Below are positions 24,464 to 36,275 of a stretch of DNA of 64,000 nt, piece after piece; position 1 is the stretch's first letter; the number at the start of each line of letters is the position of its first letter. The DNA is taken from positions 2,830,398-2,894,397 of the forward strand of contig CP034975.1 of assembly GCA_004026145.2 (NCBI GenBank), read 5' to 3'. This DNA is from Takifugu bimaculatus. Lineage: Eukaryota > Chordata > Actinopteri > Tetraodontiformes > Tetraodontidae. A program made the translations under genes and the position numbers. The notes beneath the pieces were generated by a model. That model was not told the DNA's origin. It saw only the letters and a list, made by a program, of their open reading frames with translations, and did no database searches.

Positions 24464-26513
24464 CGAGTATAAGATTATTCTATTCACAGAATTCTAAGCC
24501 TTACAGATACCACAACGGAACGCTGCTGACATCTAGTGGTCACTTATGAAACAGTCGGGCTGCGTGGACGAGGCGACTCCGTATATGAGTTATTGGATCG
24601 TTTAACTGCCAGCACGTAGTCAAAGCTATAACAGCTTTACAGTTGACGTGACACCACCACTGCCTCCTTTATAGAGACCATCAAAGAGCATTTCTGACCG
24701 GAGGTGACGGGTTCAACTGTGGAATATGTCTGTTTTTTTTTTTTTACAAAACCTTTTTTAACTATGTTTTTAGCAGTATGTTTTTCTTAAGATGAGACTG
24801 GTTTGAAGGCTGTTAAACAAAATGAACCTTGAAGAGGATCATTTTGACCCGAGTGTTGTCTGTTATGAGGACACTTTGAACATTAACGCTCCTTCCTGCA
24901 CACAAAATTGGGGGGTCATAGGATACAAAATGGCCAGCAAGGTAAGAAGAATGAGGGTGAAGACATCAAAATAATCGAAAAGCTCGAAAAAGCAAAAAAA
25001 TGCTATAATAAAGATGCAAGTTAGTAGCAGGATGGTTCCAACATGAAACTGTCTGTAACTCAAACTACACTTAAGTAAGTGAATCCTGATTTATGCAAAT
25101 AAATTTGAGTGTTTTTTTATTTTTATTGATTTATTAGATCTTTTCATCCCTCATATATATTAACTGGCTCAAACTCAACAATTATACCCAATTAATTATA
25201 AACTAAATTCATTTTCCTGATTGAGATAACCCTTCTATTAGAGCTCTGGGACACTCCTCATCCCTCCATGGAAACCGCCACATTGGATATTTATGTGTAA
25301 ATATATTTAGAGTGAGAATCTTACACCACTTAACACTTTCTTAGTAAAAATGTTGTTGCCTTGTCACCTTTAAACACAAAGTGTTATTTCCTCTAATTAA
25401 ATAAAGCATAAAACGGGCACAGATCCATGCTGTTTACACATCAGGGATGTTCATTACTATATCCAGCCTGGCAAAAGCCATTAGCTGTTTAATGATTAAT
25501 AAAATGAGCTCCCCCCTGTCCCCCTACTTCTTTTCCTTGGCATCCTCAAGCATTTCCACACCACCGGAGCTTCGAAATGCCGCCTCACCACAGAATAACG
25601 CACCATGAATCACTTACCAGGGGGATGATTTTTTTAAAACAAGTGATGCCTCTACTGTACGGAGCCTTGTCACAGGGTCGGCTATGATTCGCTGCCATCC
25701 AAGATCCTCCAGCGATTGGCCAGGGTGGGGCCTAATGAGCTGCAGCATCTGTCCTCGGCGGCGGGACCGAGCATCGTCTGCCGTTCCAAGTGTGCTTCCC
25801 AGGCGCTGGACGAGGGGGACGTGAACAGACAGGCAGGCTCCTCTCGCCATTTACTTTGTCAGGTTTCCAACCAGGCTCGGCCCCATGAGGACAGGACTCA
25901 ATTGTCCTTCCACAGATGAGAGCAGTAAAAAACCTCCACAGCACAGAAGTAAAGAAACACACAGGACGCGTGTACGTGTCTCAGAAGTACTAAGTGAGAG
26001 TGACGGTGCAGATTAATGAGGAGCTCCGCATTTAATCCCCGAAAGACTCTGGGGGAACAGATGAGATGATTAATGAATTTAAAGCTCAGAGTTTCATCTT
26101 TATTGCACCGGCAAGTGATGGGCAGGAGAATCCTTTCACTTATATAGGTAGATTTTGTTTTATGTGATTTGTAGTGTTTCTGCTTTGGTTGATGACATCA
26201 CAAGAAAGTGGGCTTGTTCTCTACATTTGGAGAGCGAAAAAGAGAAAAAGTGAACACTTGGAGCCAAGAGAAGAGTGTTGTGTCCCCTCCTTCTGCAGGG
26301 AGGGGATGTCCCCAGTGGAAAAGGTCAGAGAGTAGCTTTGTTTAGCCTGTCCCCCTCTAATTCCTGCGTGGTCAGTCAGGGCTTTTGAGAGAGCAACACA
26401 GGGACAGAGAGCAGGCGGGCCGCTGAGGCTGCATCAGCCCCCTTAAGGAGCCATGGCCCCTGCGCTTAGAAATCCCAAGAAACTTCACACCTCTCTGTTG
26501 GGACTATAAATAG

Positions 26514-26523
26514 GCCCCATCTG
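26514..26523 (+). promoter_or_regulatory. Orphan MEF2-consensus / TATA-like site CTATAAATAG
   Basis: The ten bases fit the MEF2 consensus YTAWWWWTAR exactly and could also act as a TATA box. They sit about 4 kb upstream of the muscle gene myl1 and 3.1 kb upstream of cps1, in a GC-richer 500-bp stretch. A distal muscle enhancer for myl1 or a separate short transcript are both possible; neither is shown. Confidence 0.3.
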
Positions 26524-27602
26524 TGGCCGCAGGCTCAGTTACAGCCCCATTCCTTTTGGCATGGTAGGAGAGGAGGGAAAGAAGCACTAAAAGGAAGAGG
26601 TAGAGGGGGTAGGGGAGGTGGAGGGGGCAGATCTAGATTCCAAAATCTACTCTCTAGTCATCACAGATGCCTGACTGGGTGACTTTTGCTGCGTGCCTCA
26701 TGGCAAAGGAAATCCATCGGTGCTTTCTCTCTCGTTTGCTTCCAGAGGCCTCAGCGGAACGAAGGGCTGGTAATCTGGGGACATCCGCCCTCTATGGAAT
26801 CTTGGAATGGGATCTTTTAAATGCACATGGGGGGGTGCCTATGTCAACTTTTACAGACAGAAATACTGTACAGCACATCTGAATTATAAAGATAACTACA
26901 AAGACACAGAGGCCAGCAGAGTATGGTCATTCCTGGGGAGAACCAGTTAAAGCCTGCAAAGCCTGGAGGGGACACCATCAACGGTCTCAGTCCAGAAGCA
27001 AAGCAACAAAAATTTGAGGAGGTGACACAGAATAAAAGTATAATTATACAGCAGATATGAAACGGCTCTCACCTGAAGCCAGCTGAGATGACCACGGCGA
27101 CCCCACAGACGCCTTTAAGGGATAAAGTGGTAGAAGAAGGCTGGATGGATAGCATAGCATGCTAATAGCAGCCACTTTATTTCACTACAGAGTGTTTACA
27201 TTTGCTAATGTTTAATGATGGGGAAAATGACTTGAAACAGATGCGTAAGGAGACATGAGCCTGGATTCAGATTGGTTTTCCACATGGAAGTCTGCCCACG
27301 TGGGGGTGCACATCACTGCCACTGAGTTTCTAATAAAGCCGTCAGGGGGTCGATCTGAACAACAGGAAGATGTGTTTCACTAAAGAAGGAACGCAGGTGT
27401 AGTGAAAAATGCTAGTGGCTCTGGCAGTTGTCAGTCAGTGGCCCAACTGGGTTATTAATAGCCCAACATTGTCTGGGCTTGAAAGGGGACATATCAAACC
27501 TTGAAAAATGAATATGAGGTGTTAATACTTCCTTTGTCCACCCCAGTCAGGAGTTTCAAATTAACAATTGATCCATTTACTGATGTGTTACACGCTGTTT
27601 AA

Positions 27603-29574
27603 TCAGGCATACTCGATGTATGTGTGCTCCAACATGGCGGAGGTGCTCAGTTTGTACACAATGCAACCTTCCTCCCTCATCCAGATGGCCTCTGGAGCAG
27701 TTGGGGAGTCCAGCACTTCTTTCCAGTTAGATTTTTTGTGAAATGATTTGACATCTTCCACGAGAATCCCAACTGTGCCCAAAAGCCTAGAAGATGAACC
27801 ACAACAGATCCTTCTGATGCAGCAGCATCGCAGCACGACTGTATGGCAACGGTTCAGGGCAACGCGGGGGAAACAAAGCCCTGCGCTATTCTGGTTGTGC
27901 AGACTGCAGCTCTGATTCCTTTGTACCGTAAAGTGAGCTTGTCAGCTCCCTCTCAGACGCCTGTGGCTCCTTCTGCTCCATGCCGTCAGTCGAAGGCGTG
28001 GTCACAACAACAGGTGTGCTGGGAGAAGCCTTAATATTTTCCCCCGATTACTGGAAAACATGTCTTTACCTGAGTTGTCTCCCAGGTAAATCAGTCAATT
28101 AGTTTTATGTGCACCAAAAGTTTAATTTAGTGGAATTCAACATGAACACGTAGCCTTGTCTTCTCATTGTAATGCTATTAACCCTTTAAAGCCGTTTGTA
28201 TCATATTTGATACGCGAGATTCTGAGACGTCTCTTTTTTCTAAACCAAAATCAAGTGTGGCAGACCGCTGTCCTCTCCAGAACCAACTCCAACACCACCC
28301 CGTAAAAGAGGCTGCAGTGTGCCTCTTGTGCTAAAAAGTGCTATGCAAAAAAACCAAAGAGAAAAATGTTGTTGTTCATGTTCTATATTGTCAAAATGTT
28401 ATGGGCAAACTTTGTTTTTGTGTCTAAAGTTAACATAGTCGTGAGCTAAAAGTTGCCAAAATCGCCTAATGTATCATATTTGATACAAAAAAAATGTCAT
28501 AAACAAAATTAAAAAAAAATTGGGATTTTGTTAAAAGGTTCAATAAACATCTAATTTCCAAAAAATTCGAATTTTCTGGCTATTTTTTGATGTGTCAGGC
28601 TTTATAGGGTTAACTGTTGGGTGCACTACATGCAACTCTAGAACATCATTTCCAGAACCAGGAAACTATCAAAAACACAGCTTTTTCTGGCCCTCTTCTC
28701 TGCACAGTTGACACCCCAACCCCCGCTCATACACCCCCTTTAGCAGAACTGACCTCACGCCACCAGTATGGTTCTTCCCAAAGGAGCAGGCCACACATTA
28801 GGTAAAGTGTTACAGGTTTAGCCGGAAGATTGCTTCTCATTAGGAACACGATAGTATATCCTCGCAGCACTTCAACAGATTAACAAACTTATTTCTTGGG
28901 TCTTCTACGACACAAGGTCCCCTTTTTGGTTGGAAAGTAGTCAGTCGTGATGCTTCACTCGCAAAGTGTAGTGCACATTTAATCACAGGAAAATGTTTCC
29001 TCAACCCGATCCGCTATATATTTGAAATAAATCTGCAATGTCAGGCTGCTGAAGCTATTAACATTCTATAGTGGAGCTCGGATTGGACTGTGGCACAGGT
29101 GCAAGGACAGGGGCAGTGTTTCTATAGGGGGATGAGGGAAGGCAGACTCACAGAAGGTGCGCTGAGGTGCCTCCAGTGAGCCCCGATGACAGCTGAGAGG
29201 CCGAGGCTTTCTGTGGCTTGCTTTCGTGGAGATGGGGGTCAGGGAAAGCAAGTGTGGGGATGGTGGGAGGGGCCGCAGAGGGGAGTCATCTATGCGCTTC
29301 CTTCATCACAAGGCCTAGTCATGGTGGGTGGTGGGGGGGAGGGGTGTGCTTGCACTGGGGGACAGATATAGATGAGAATTAAGGAGACAGAATTGACACT
29401 CACCTTAGCCTCGTCTGGGTTACTGGCATCGGCAGCTGAAAGCTCCATTATATCTCCATCGCCTTGTACTTTTACGTCACATCCTGAAGGGCGACTGTTC
29501 ACCCCTCCTGCACGAAAGCCCTGAACAGGACACAGGTGCTGCTCTTCTCCACACACAATGTCAGTTGTCAGTGA
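27603..29574 (-). CDS. Candidate unrecognised gene, three phase-compatible exons
   Basis: Not recognised. Three segments on the minus strand have splice signals and compatible phases. The first, 29404-29574, has acceptor TTTGTAG, 57 open codons ending MELSAADASNPDEAK, then donor GTGAGT. The second, 29152-29192, has acceptor CTCTCAG, 41 bp, then donor GTGAGT. The third, 27603-27786, has acceptor TTCTAG and 60 codons ending EHTYIEYA then TGA. Starting at the ATG in the first segment the product would be 89 aa, soluble and without obvious motifs. If the first segment is internal, an upstream exon between 29575 and the myl1 promoter is missing. A piggyBac-like element sits in the second intron. 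There is no nearby poly(A) signal; the closest AATAAA is about 420 bp downstream (27177-27182). Chance splice-like open frames remain a real alternative. Confidence 0.25.
28178..28613. mobile_element. piggyBac-like miniature inverted-repeat element (MITE)
   Basis: The 436-bp element is bounded by TTAA on both sides (28178-28181 and 28610-28613). Its ends are inverted repeats: left CCCTTTAAAGCC, right (reverse complement) CCCTATAAAGCC, 11 of 12 matching. TTAA target duplication and CCC-starting ends are the signature of piggyBac elements. It has no transposase. Two internal copies of GTATCATATTTGATAC (28198-28213 and 28471-28486), each with GTATCA/TGATAC arms, add subterminal palindromes. Confidence 0.75.
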
Positions 29575-30387
29575 CTACAAATAAACAGCAGCTCATTATT
29601 AGATCTGAAAGACACGACTTCCACCACCTGTCCATATAGAGCATGCTGCTTTGGCATGTTCCCTTTAGATGGACATCAGTTGCTTTTCCACACACTGCTT
29701 CCAAATGAAGCTCCCCAGCCGCATTATTACATAATCTTGCACCCCAAAATGGACCCTAAAACTCTGCAAACTCTGGGCATGGTGTGATCTTTCAAACAGG
29801 CTCCAGCAGTCTAATGCTTGGGTACACAGCCTCGCCACAAATGGGAGCAGGGGGATGAGTTACTCTCACATTAGTGATGTTGTGGTGAAAATATGTCTAA
29901 TGACGGTGGTGAGAAACCTAAAAGTGTGTGATGACATTTTGGGATAACCATTAGCATCTATCTGGCAGCGGCAGATGGTCTCGGTTTAAAGCGGTGATAT
30001 TTTATGTATTTATTTGTATATCTTAAATAATTGGGGAAGGTTTATTACACCAGATTGATAAACCGAGCGGAGACACTTTAAAAATCCCAATTATCGGTCA
30101 ATTATTTCAGTCCACATTGTGCGTAATGATGCGCAGCGCCGTGCGTAAAAGCGGAACCGCTCCGAAACAGGAAACTGCGCGTGGCCTCAGGTAACCTTCC
30201 GCGGCGTTTACAATGTTTGCGTTTTTGATTTGAATGTATATGGCATAAATAAACACCCCCCGTGTAGCAGATCCGTATTCCATGTTTAGAGAGGACTCCT
30301 CCACGCGCGCACACACCCCCTCCCATGCGTTCTCCAATCCACACACGGGCAGAGCCTTGACGGGGGTCAAGAGGGAAAATAGCCTCA

Positions 30388-30395
30388 TATATAAA
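30388..30395 (+). promoter_or_regulatory. myl1: myl1 TATA box (TATATAAA)
   Basis: A consensus TATA box lies 122 bp upstream of the myl1 ATG, which would place transcription start near 30418-30422 and give a ~90-nt 5' UTR. Position and orientation fit the muscle-specific MLC1f promoter. Confidence 0.75.
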
Positions 30396-30509
30396 CGCCC
30401 AGGCGGCGATCTCTTGCTCCGAGTCCCCTCCACTCAGTGCTGCACTCCTTGTGTTGTCGCCGGAATTGCCTGTACATCAGGGACAAAGTACTTCAGCAGT
30501 TAATCTGAA

Positions 30510-33500
30510 ATGGCACCCAAGAAGGACCCAAAGGCTCCTGTCAAGAAGGAGGCTCCTGCCAAGAAGGCCGAAGCTGCGCCTGCACCTGCTCCAGCGCCCG
30601 AGCCCGCCCCTGCCCCGAAGCCTGCCGCAGTCGACCTGTCCGCCGTCAAGGTACCTTTGGAGCATGAAATGTGATAATAGCTTCTAATGGAGAGCTGAGG
30701 GGGGATGTTAAACTTTAGCAACTGCAGGGGCTTTTAAGGGGAAGCCCAGAAAAAATACAAGATGGTTTATTATTTTTATTTGATGCATTTGAATTGACAC
30801 TGCGCGTGTCTGAACCCGCGCTCAGGTCATATCTGGGCTGCTGCGCATTGGTTTGGCGCATGGACGCACCTGTCCGTCAACAAGTTGTGAAGTCGAAGTC
30901 TAAACCCGGGTTAAAGTTTGAGAAAGCATGCTCAGAGTTACAAAGTGGCCCGGGGTAGACCAGGTAGACCAGAACCATGGAGAGCTCACCGGGACTTTAA
31001 GCCACGCCCCCGGCTCGCTGGATTGGACCGACGAGGCGGCAACCGACGCGCAATTGTGATGCAGAGTGAAACCAAATGTGGACATGTTAATGTAGCCAAA
31101 GATGGCCCTCCCGCAGATCGAGTGCCACCGTGTGAAGCTAATTTTGGCAGAGAATTGTTTAATGCCAATTCAGTCCCATCAATTAGTGGAGATTTAGTCA
31201 TAAATGCCTGCTTATTCTGATGTCTGTGATGAAGTTGGATGCTGGTTAATTAACGCAATGCTTTGTTTGGCTTCCAGATCGAGTTCTCCCCAGATCAGAT
31301 TGAAGGTGAGTATTCCCAGTTCAACACTCCAATTCCAGAAATTGCTATTTATCCAGGGATCATTGAGGACAGTCATGTAGAGACAACATTTCATCTGGAA
31401 TGCATCCAGGGCTGCAGCGCTCATGTGTCTCCTTCACTGGAAAATTCACCCCCAGAGTAGATGCACGGATTCATTATAAAGATATGACGCGGCAAAGCTT
31501 CCAGACTATTCCTAAAGTCACAAATCATGCCTCTTACGTACATCCGATTTGACATTTTCGGGAATGAGTCTACCTTCATCAGCCTAATGGCGTCACACAT
31601 CGTTTGTTCCAGTCAAGCTAAACCGATTCAGGCAGAATCCCATTTCTGGCGGCAACTTTTCCTGCTGTGTGTGAAATCCGAAAGAGAATAATAAAGACGG
31701 TCCGATCAGTCACATCCAAGACTCCAACGTTTGAGATTAGCTCAGTGGCTCAGAGAGCAGATGGTTATTTCTGTGTGTTGACATTCATTGAGAATAACAG
31801 ATGTCTTGAAACCCGATCATGGCTGCAGAGCGTGCGAGTGGTTGATTCCAAGTAAGCTGTGCGACCACAAACAATGTCGTCGCTTTCGCCTTTTTCTTTA
31901 AAAAAAAATGATTAAAAATCCCAATGCAACTATTTGCAAGTAGCTGAGTTTGCGAGCGGGATCAGTGCCTGATCTGCCCACTTTCAACCCAAACACAACC
32001 AGGTTGTGAGCAAATAAAGGTGCATTCGCTGTGCCCGAGTCGGGCTTTATCCAGGAGCGCCACAGCAAGAGCCCATTGGAGAAACTGTCATTAAACAGCT
32101 GCATTTTTAACTCTGCAGCTGGTTTCGGGGATTGTTAAAAGCACACCTGATGGTTGACCGGAGGTTTCAGAGGAGGTTTGTGCCCTTCCGGCTGGGAGCA
32201 GTGGGCCTGATCTGTCGTCTGACTGGCTGCCCGTTCCACCCGCAGTCAGCGTTCCCTACTTTTGCTCAGCTCGCCCACAGAGGGCCTTGCCTTTTAAAGG
32301 AGGGGGCTCATATTCTCAGCTATGTTTATCAATTCCAAGGTGGTCTTTTAAAAGAGTTGGTGGCCTTGATGAGAGCAGGGGGAGAAAGGGGAGACAGCTG
32401 AGATGGAAATAGTGTGACGGGTGACGGAGCTCGACAGCCAATTCACCCCCAAAATACCACAACCTGCCCTGTAGTGACATAATGCCCCTGCCAGTCAGGG
32501 GACAGACCCCCCACTTGCAGCTACTCTACTACATTGTACAAAAAGTTTAAAATCATGAGGTTTACAGGCAGAAATGGGCTTCATTAAGGCAATGTGTCCT
32601 TTGCAGACTACAGGGAGGCTTTCGGACTCTTCGACAGAGTGGGAGACAACAAGGTGGCTTACAACCAGATCGCCGACATCATGCGCGCTCTGGGCCAGAA
32701 CCCCACCAACAAGGAGGTGACCAAAATGCTGGGAAACCCCAACACTGAGGGTAAGCTGCACCCGTGTTCATCCTGACGGCTTAGCTGGGGACGGAGTTCA
32801 ATGGGAAGAGGTTTGATATCTTCTGATAGGTGCAAATATTCAGACAATAACAGACAGTTTCAGACTGGAAGGAAAGAAAAAACACAACTTCTGTTCATTT
32901 CCTTCTACTCTGAGCTAGTGGGTCAGTCTAGTAACGAGTGGCTGAATCAAACTGACGTCTTCTTGAAGGCCATGGTGGTAGTGCCATCAGTTCAGCCACT
33001 TTTCTCAGAATCCAGAGGAACCCTAAAGATGACACAACAGTTCAGAGACATGCAACGGATGCATGATTCCAGTATATATTGCAGATAAATTGAGCCAGTG
33101 CTGCTTTCGATAGCATCTTCGGGGTCTATAGATTCCCTTTAAAACACTTTTTTCCACGATATCTTTCCAGAGATGTTTAATGTGTATGAGGGTGTGTTTT
33201 CTGCAGACATGGCCAACAAAAGAGTCGAGTTTGAGGGCTTTCTGCCCATGCTCCAGACCATCATCAACAGCCCAAACAAGGCTGGCTTTGAAGACTACGT
33301 TGAGGGTCTGCGTGTCTTCGACAAAGAGGGCAACGGCACAGTGATGGGCGCTGAGCTGCGCATTGTGCTGTCAACACTGGGTGAGTCCAGGCGATAGCGC
33401 GTCCGCCTGCGCGCTCGTTCCTGCGGGTCAGTAAAACCGCGTCCTCTGGCTCCCCCTGCAGGAGAGAAGATGAATGAGGCTGAGATCGACGCTCTCATGG

Positions 33501-33662
33501 CCGGACAGGAGGATGAGAACGGCTGTGTCAACTATGAGGGTAAGCCAGCACTCTCAGAGTTTCCTGCTTCAGATGGAACCCTCTCGTCCTCACTGGTTTG
33601 TCCCCTCCGCTCTTTCCCGTCGTCCTGCTGCAGCCTTTGTCAAGCACATCATGTCTGTGTAA
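30510..33662 (+). CDS. myl1: Myosin light chain 1, fast skeletal muscle (essential light chain, MLC1f)
   Basis: Essential light chain that wraps the lever arm of fast-muscle myosin heavy chain in the sarcomere. Coding exons: 30510-30650, 31278-31305, 32607-32750, 33207-33380, 33462-33539, 33634-33662; total 594 bp, 197 aa (human MYL1 is 194). Exon 1 starts MAPKKD and is an Ala/Pro/Lys-rich extension ending in DLSAVK, the actin-binding arm of the long MLC1 form. The 28-bp exon 2 is the same size as in mammals. EF-hand-like blocks follow: DYREAFGLFDRVGDNK, then EGLRVFDKEGNGTVMGAELR, then the C-terminal EAFVKHIMSV. All introns are GT-AG and in phase. The first EF loop lacks a full calcium ligand set, as usual in this family. 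I looked for the alternative MLC3f first exon between exons 1 and 3 and did not see one. Confidence 0.97.
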
Positions 33663-34140
33663 GGACGCCGCCACCGCCGACCATCGTACACGTGCAGACT
33701 CCATGGTGTCGCGACATCCACTCACTGTTTCCTGTACCACCCGAGGAAGCGGGGGAACAAAAAAGGACTATGCGATGTCAATTTCTGAATCCTTTTGATT
33801 TTTTTTTGATTTTTTTTGGTCCAAATGGTGCTGTTTTGTTTTTCTGCCTCCCTCCAGCACTTCTGGAATCGGCCCCCATTCTCATTGGCTTTTTTTTTTT
33901 GTTCATCTCTCATTTTTTTAATCATCACTGGTTTTTCCAGTGGAACAGTGATATTCTCCTCAATCACATGGCACAAAGACGAGCATCCTCTCCCGTCCAA
34001 ACCCTTTTTTTTCCTCCAATCTCTCTGTGAAGTGACTGGTTTTGACCAGGACTGGCTCATCAACATGAATCCGCTCCATCCCTAGGTCTTAACTTATTGT
34101 ACCCTCTTTCATTTCACAATAAACTTTTCACAAAGTTCCA
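33663..34140 (+). other. myl1: myl1 3' UTR with poly(A) signal
   Basis: The stop TAA is at 33660-33662. The following T-rich sequence contains a single canonical AATAAA at 34118-34123, followed by a T/G-rich downstream element. The 3' UTR is therefore about 480 nt. Reading frames here are non-coding. Confidence 0.85.
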
Positions 34141-34541
34141 TTTCCCTTTTTCTATTTGCTCACTCCACAGATAGATTAGTGTTTAAGAGAACAAATATTG
34201 TGGAGATGTCCTTCTGAAACCCTTTTAAAGGAAAATTTGAAGCTAAAGCTAATTTAATATCAGGTTTATATTAAAAAAATGCACAAAATGTTAGTAATAT
34301 AATTAATATTACTGTCAATTGCATTATTCTGCTTAGCAATAGAGACCTTAAAAAGCTTAAAAAACAAGTAAATAAATCAGAAGCACAAGCAGGCAGCATT
34401 TTTCTGCTTTTAAATGAAGCTACGCTCACTGAAATAAACTAGCTAGTGTATTGGCTGGTACATGTAGCTTCAAGTTAAAATTCCAACCCAAAGTTAAATG
34501 ATCTGATAGAAGACACGACGCCCTCGTCACGTTTTGCCCTT
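34141..34541. other. Short spacer between convergent myl1 and map2 3' ends
   Basis: AT-rich, no open frame of note. If map2 uses its most distal poly(A) signal (reverse AATAAA at 34542-34547), the two mRNA ends are only ~400 bp apart. Confidence 0.5.
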
Positions 34542-34979
34542 TTTATTGTCGTTAATTATTGTAATTGGTGTCATATCAGCAAGAGAAAAACTGCGTACAT
34601 CCACTTGACCTTTGAAATACATTTACAGTTGTCTTAGGGGAGAGCGGGAGGCGGCACACGCAGATGAGGGGGCTGCGGAAGAAACACAAAAGCCAACAAA
34701 CATTTGCAAGTGAGGGCAGTAAAAAGCCGGGAGGCAGGATATACCACAAACAGTGCCTGAAAAAGAAGAATTAAAAAAAAACAAAACTAGGATCACTCAA
34801 ACATTTTATTCCTAACAGATGTAACATGATCCGAGCTATTCTGATCATTGGTTTTTTCTTCATTTGTCTATTTTTTCTTTTCTTTTTTCAAAATATTTGT
34901 CCTACTTTCTTCTCCCATATATCGCAAGAAAAACATCCAGGTAGCGTACGTCGCAAAAAACAGCAGGGTCTGTACCAAA

Positions 34980-35017
<38 letters not shown>

Positions 35018-36053
35018 CACAGAGGAATTTCAGCAGCTGCGTCGTCCATAAATGTAAGGCTGCGCGTTTGGACCCCCCCTCCCTCGGTGGTTCCCTCAGC
35101 AACACGAGCCGACGTCGGCCCGGCCCGGCCCGGCCCGGCACAAGGAGGGGACCCGTTTGGTTCCTGTTATCTGAGTGTGTGCAGCTGTAAAGACGAGGAT
35201 GAGCTCCAGAGCCTCAAAATGACGCTCGCATTCCTTTAGCAACACCGATTCGGCTGTCTGACATTGTCACCAAGCATTACACTGTAAACAACTAGCAACT
35301 ACAAAACATGAACTCGTTGATTTTTTTTTTTAAACCCAATAATCGAGGAAATAACTTAGTAAAATCCATTTTAAGATTACAAAATAGCCTTTTTTTTCAT
35401 ATTGGAATCGATACATGCTTGTCATAACATGACCTAGTCCTTGCAGGAATGACATTTTACAGGAGTAGTTTTTTTTTTTAAGCCATATTTTCACTTCCTT
35501 TTATTTTGAAGGACATGTAGATGACAAACACCTTGTATTTATATGTATTTCTATATATATTTGCTAGATATATTATATAGATGACAAGGATGGCTTGCAG
35601 CAAAGATGCTTGGTTTAGTTCAGGGGTTTGGCGTCCATGCACGTTTACTGAGCGAGGAGAACGCGTGCTGGTTTTGGCCATGTTACTTAGCAATTAAAGT
35701 AGAAAAAAAAAAAGGCTAGCGTCTTTAAAACACTGATCCCAGACCACTCAAGCTATGACCTGGTCCCTATTTGGTAGAAACTACTTTTGTCTAAGACCAG
35801 TGCAAAAACTCAACTATTCTATGCGACATCATTCAACAGAAAGAGAGGCCGAGAAAACCAATTGGAAACAGCGAACATCTGGATTTCAAATTACTTCTAA
35901 TTCCAGTCTCTAAGAGTTAGGAGATCACGAACCGGAGGTGTTTAAAGGTCACGGAGTAGCTGGAGTTCGGTGTCGGGAAAAGTCTGGAGGGGTTTTGGGG
36001 GGAGGATGTCCGGAGCCGAGGAGCAGGAACCCGCGGTTCCAGCCCTCGCTCGC
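34542..36053 (-). other. map2: map2 3' UTR (extent inferred)
   Basis: Downstream of the map2 stop codon the minus strand has AATAAA at 35505-35500, 34810-34805 and 34547-34542, so UTRs of roughly 0.55, 1.25 or 1.5 kb are possible. The region contains a (CA)n tract at 34982-35021 and five GGCCC-type units at 35115-35139. Long T-runs on the plus strand (A-runs in the mRNA) are frequent. No coding content. Confidence 0.55.
34982..35021. repeat. (CA)n microsatellite in map2 3' UTR
   Basis: About 40 bp of CA repeat with one GC interruption near 35011; transcribed as TG in the map2 3' UTR if the distal poly(A) site is used. Confidence 0.9.
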
Positions 36054-36275
36054 TCACAAGCCCTGCTTGGCCAGCGCTGCCGACACGTCCTCAGCTAAGG
36101 TCACCAACTGCGGCGACTCCACCATGTTGAGGCTCCCGGAGGACGATAGGTGGCTGTCCCGGTGGTGCTGAGGGGAGACCAGCCCGGACAGACCCGGAGA
36201 CTGGACGACGATTTCCGCGCCATGGTCCACTCGGGCTTTTGCTTGGTCGCGGAAGGTCAGCCGGTGGCTCTCGAT
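36054..36275 (-). CDS. map2: map2 exon O: C-terminal exon
   Basis: Encodes IESHRLTFRDQAKARVDHGA, the EIVVQSPG segment, SSSGSLNMVESPQLVTLAED and ends VSAALAKQGL with TGA at 36056-36054. Human MAP2 ends TLAEDVTAALAKQGL. Acceptor CGTCAG, phase 0. Confidence 0.97.
   Translation of the reverse strand: MESHRLTFRDQAKARVDHGAEIVVQSPGLSGLVSPQHHRDSHLSSSGSLNMVESPQLVTLAEDVSAALAKQGL

Noticed and set aside
30651..32606. Alternative MLC3f promoter and first exon in myl1
   Set aside because: I searched for an ATG exon encoding a short MSFSADQI-like start before exon 3 and found none; fish often have MLC3 as a separate gene.
33470..34030. 186-codon plus-strand frame
   Set aside because: Starts in true myl1 exon 5 but reads through its donor into intron and 3' UTR; the real protein ends at 33662.
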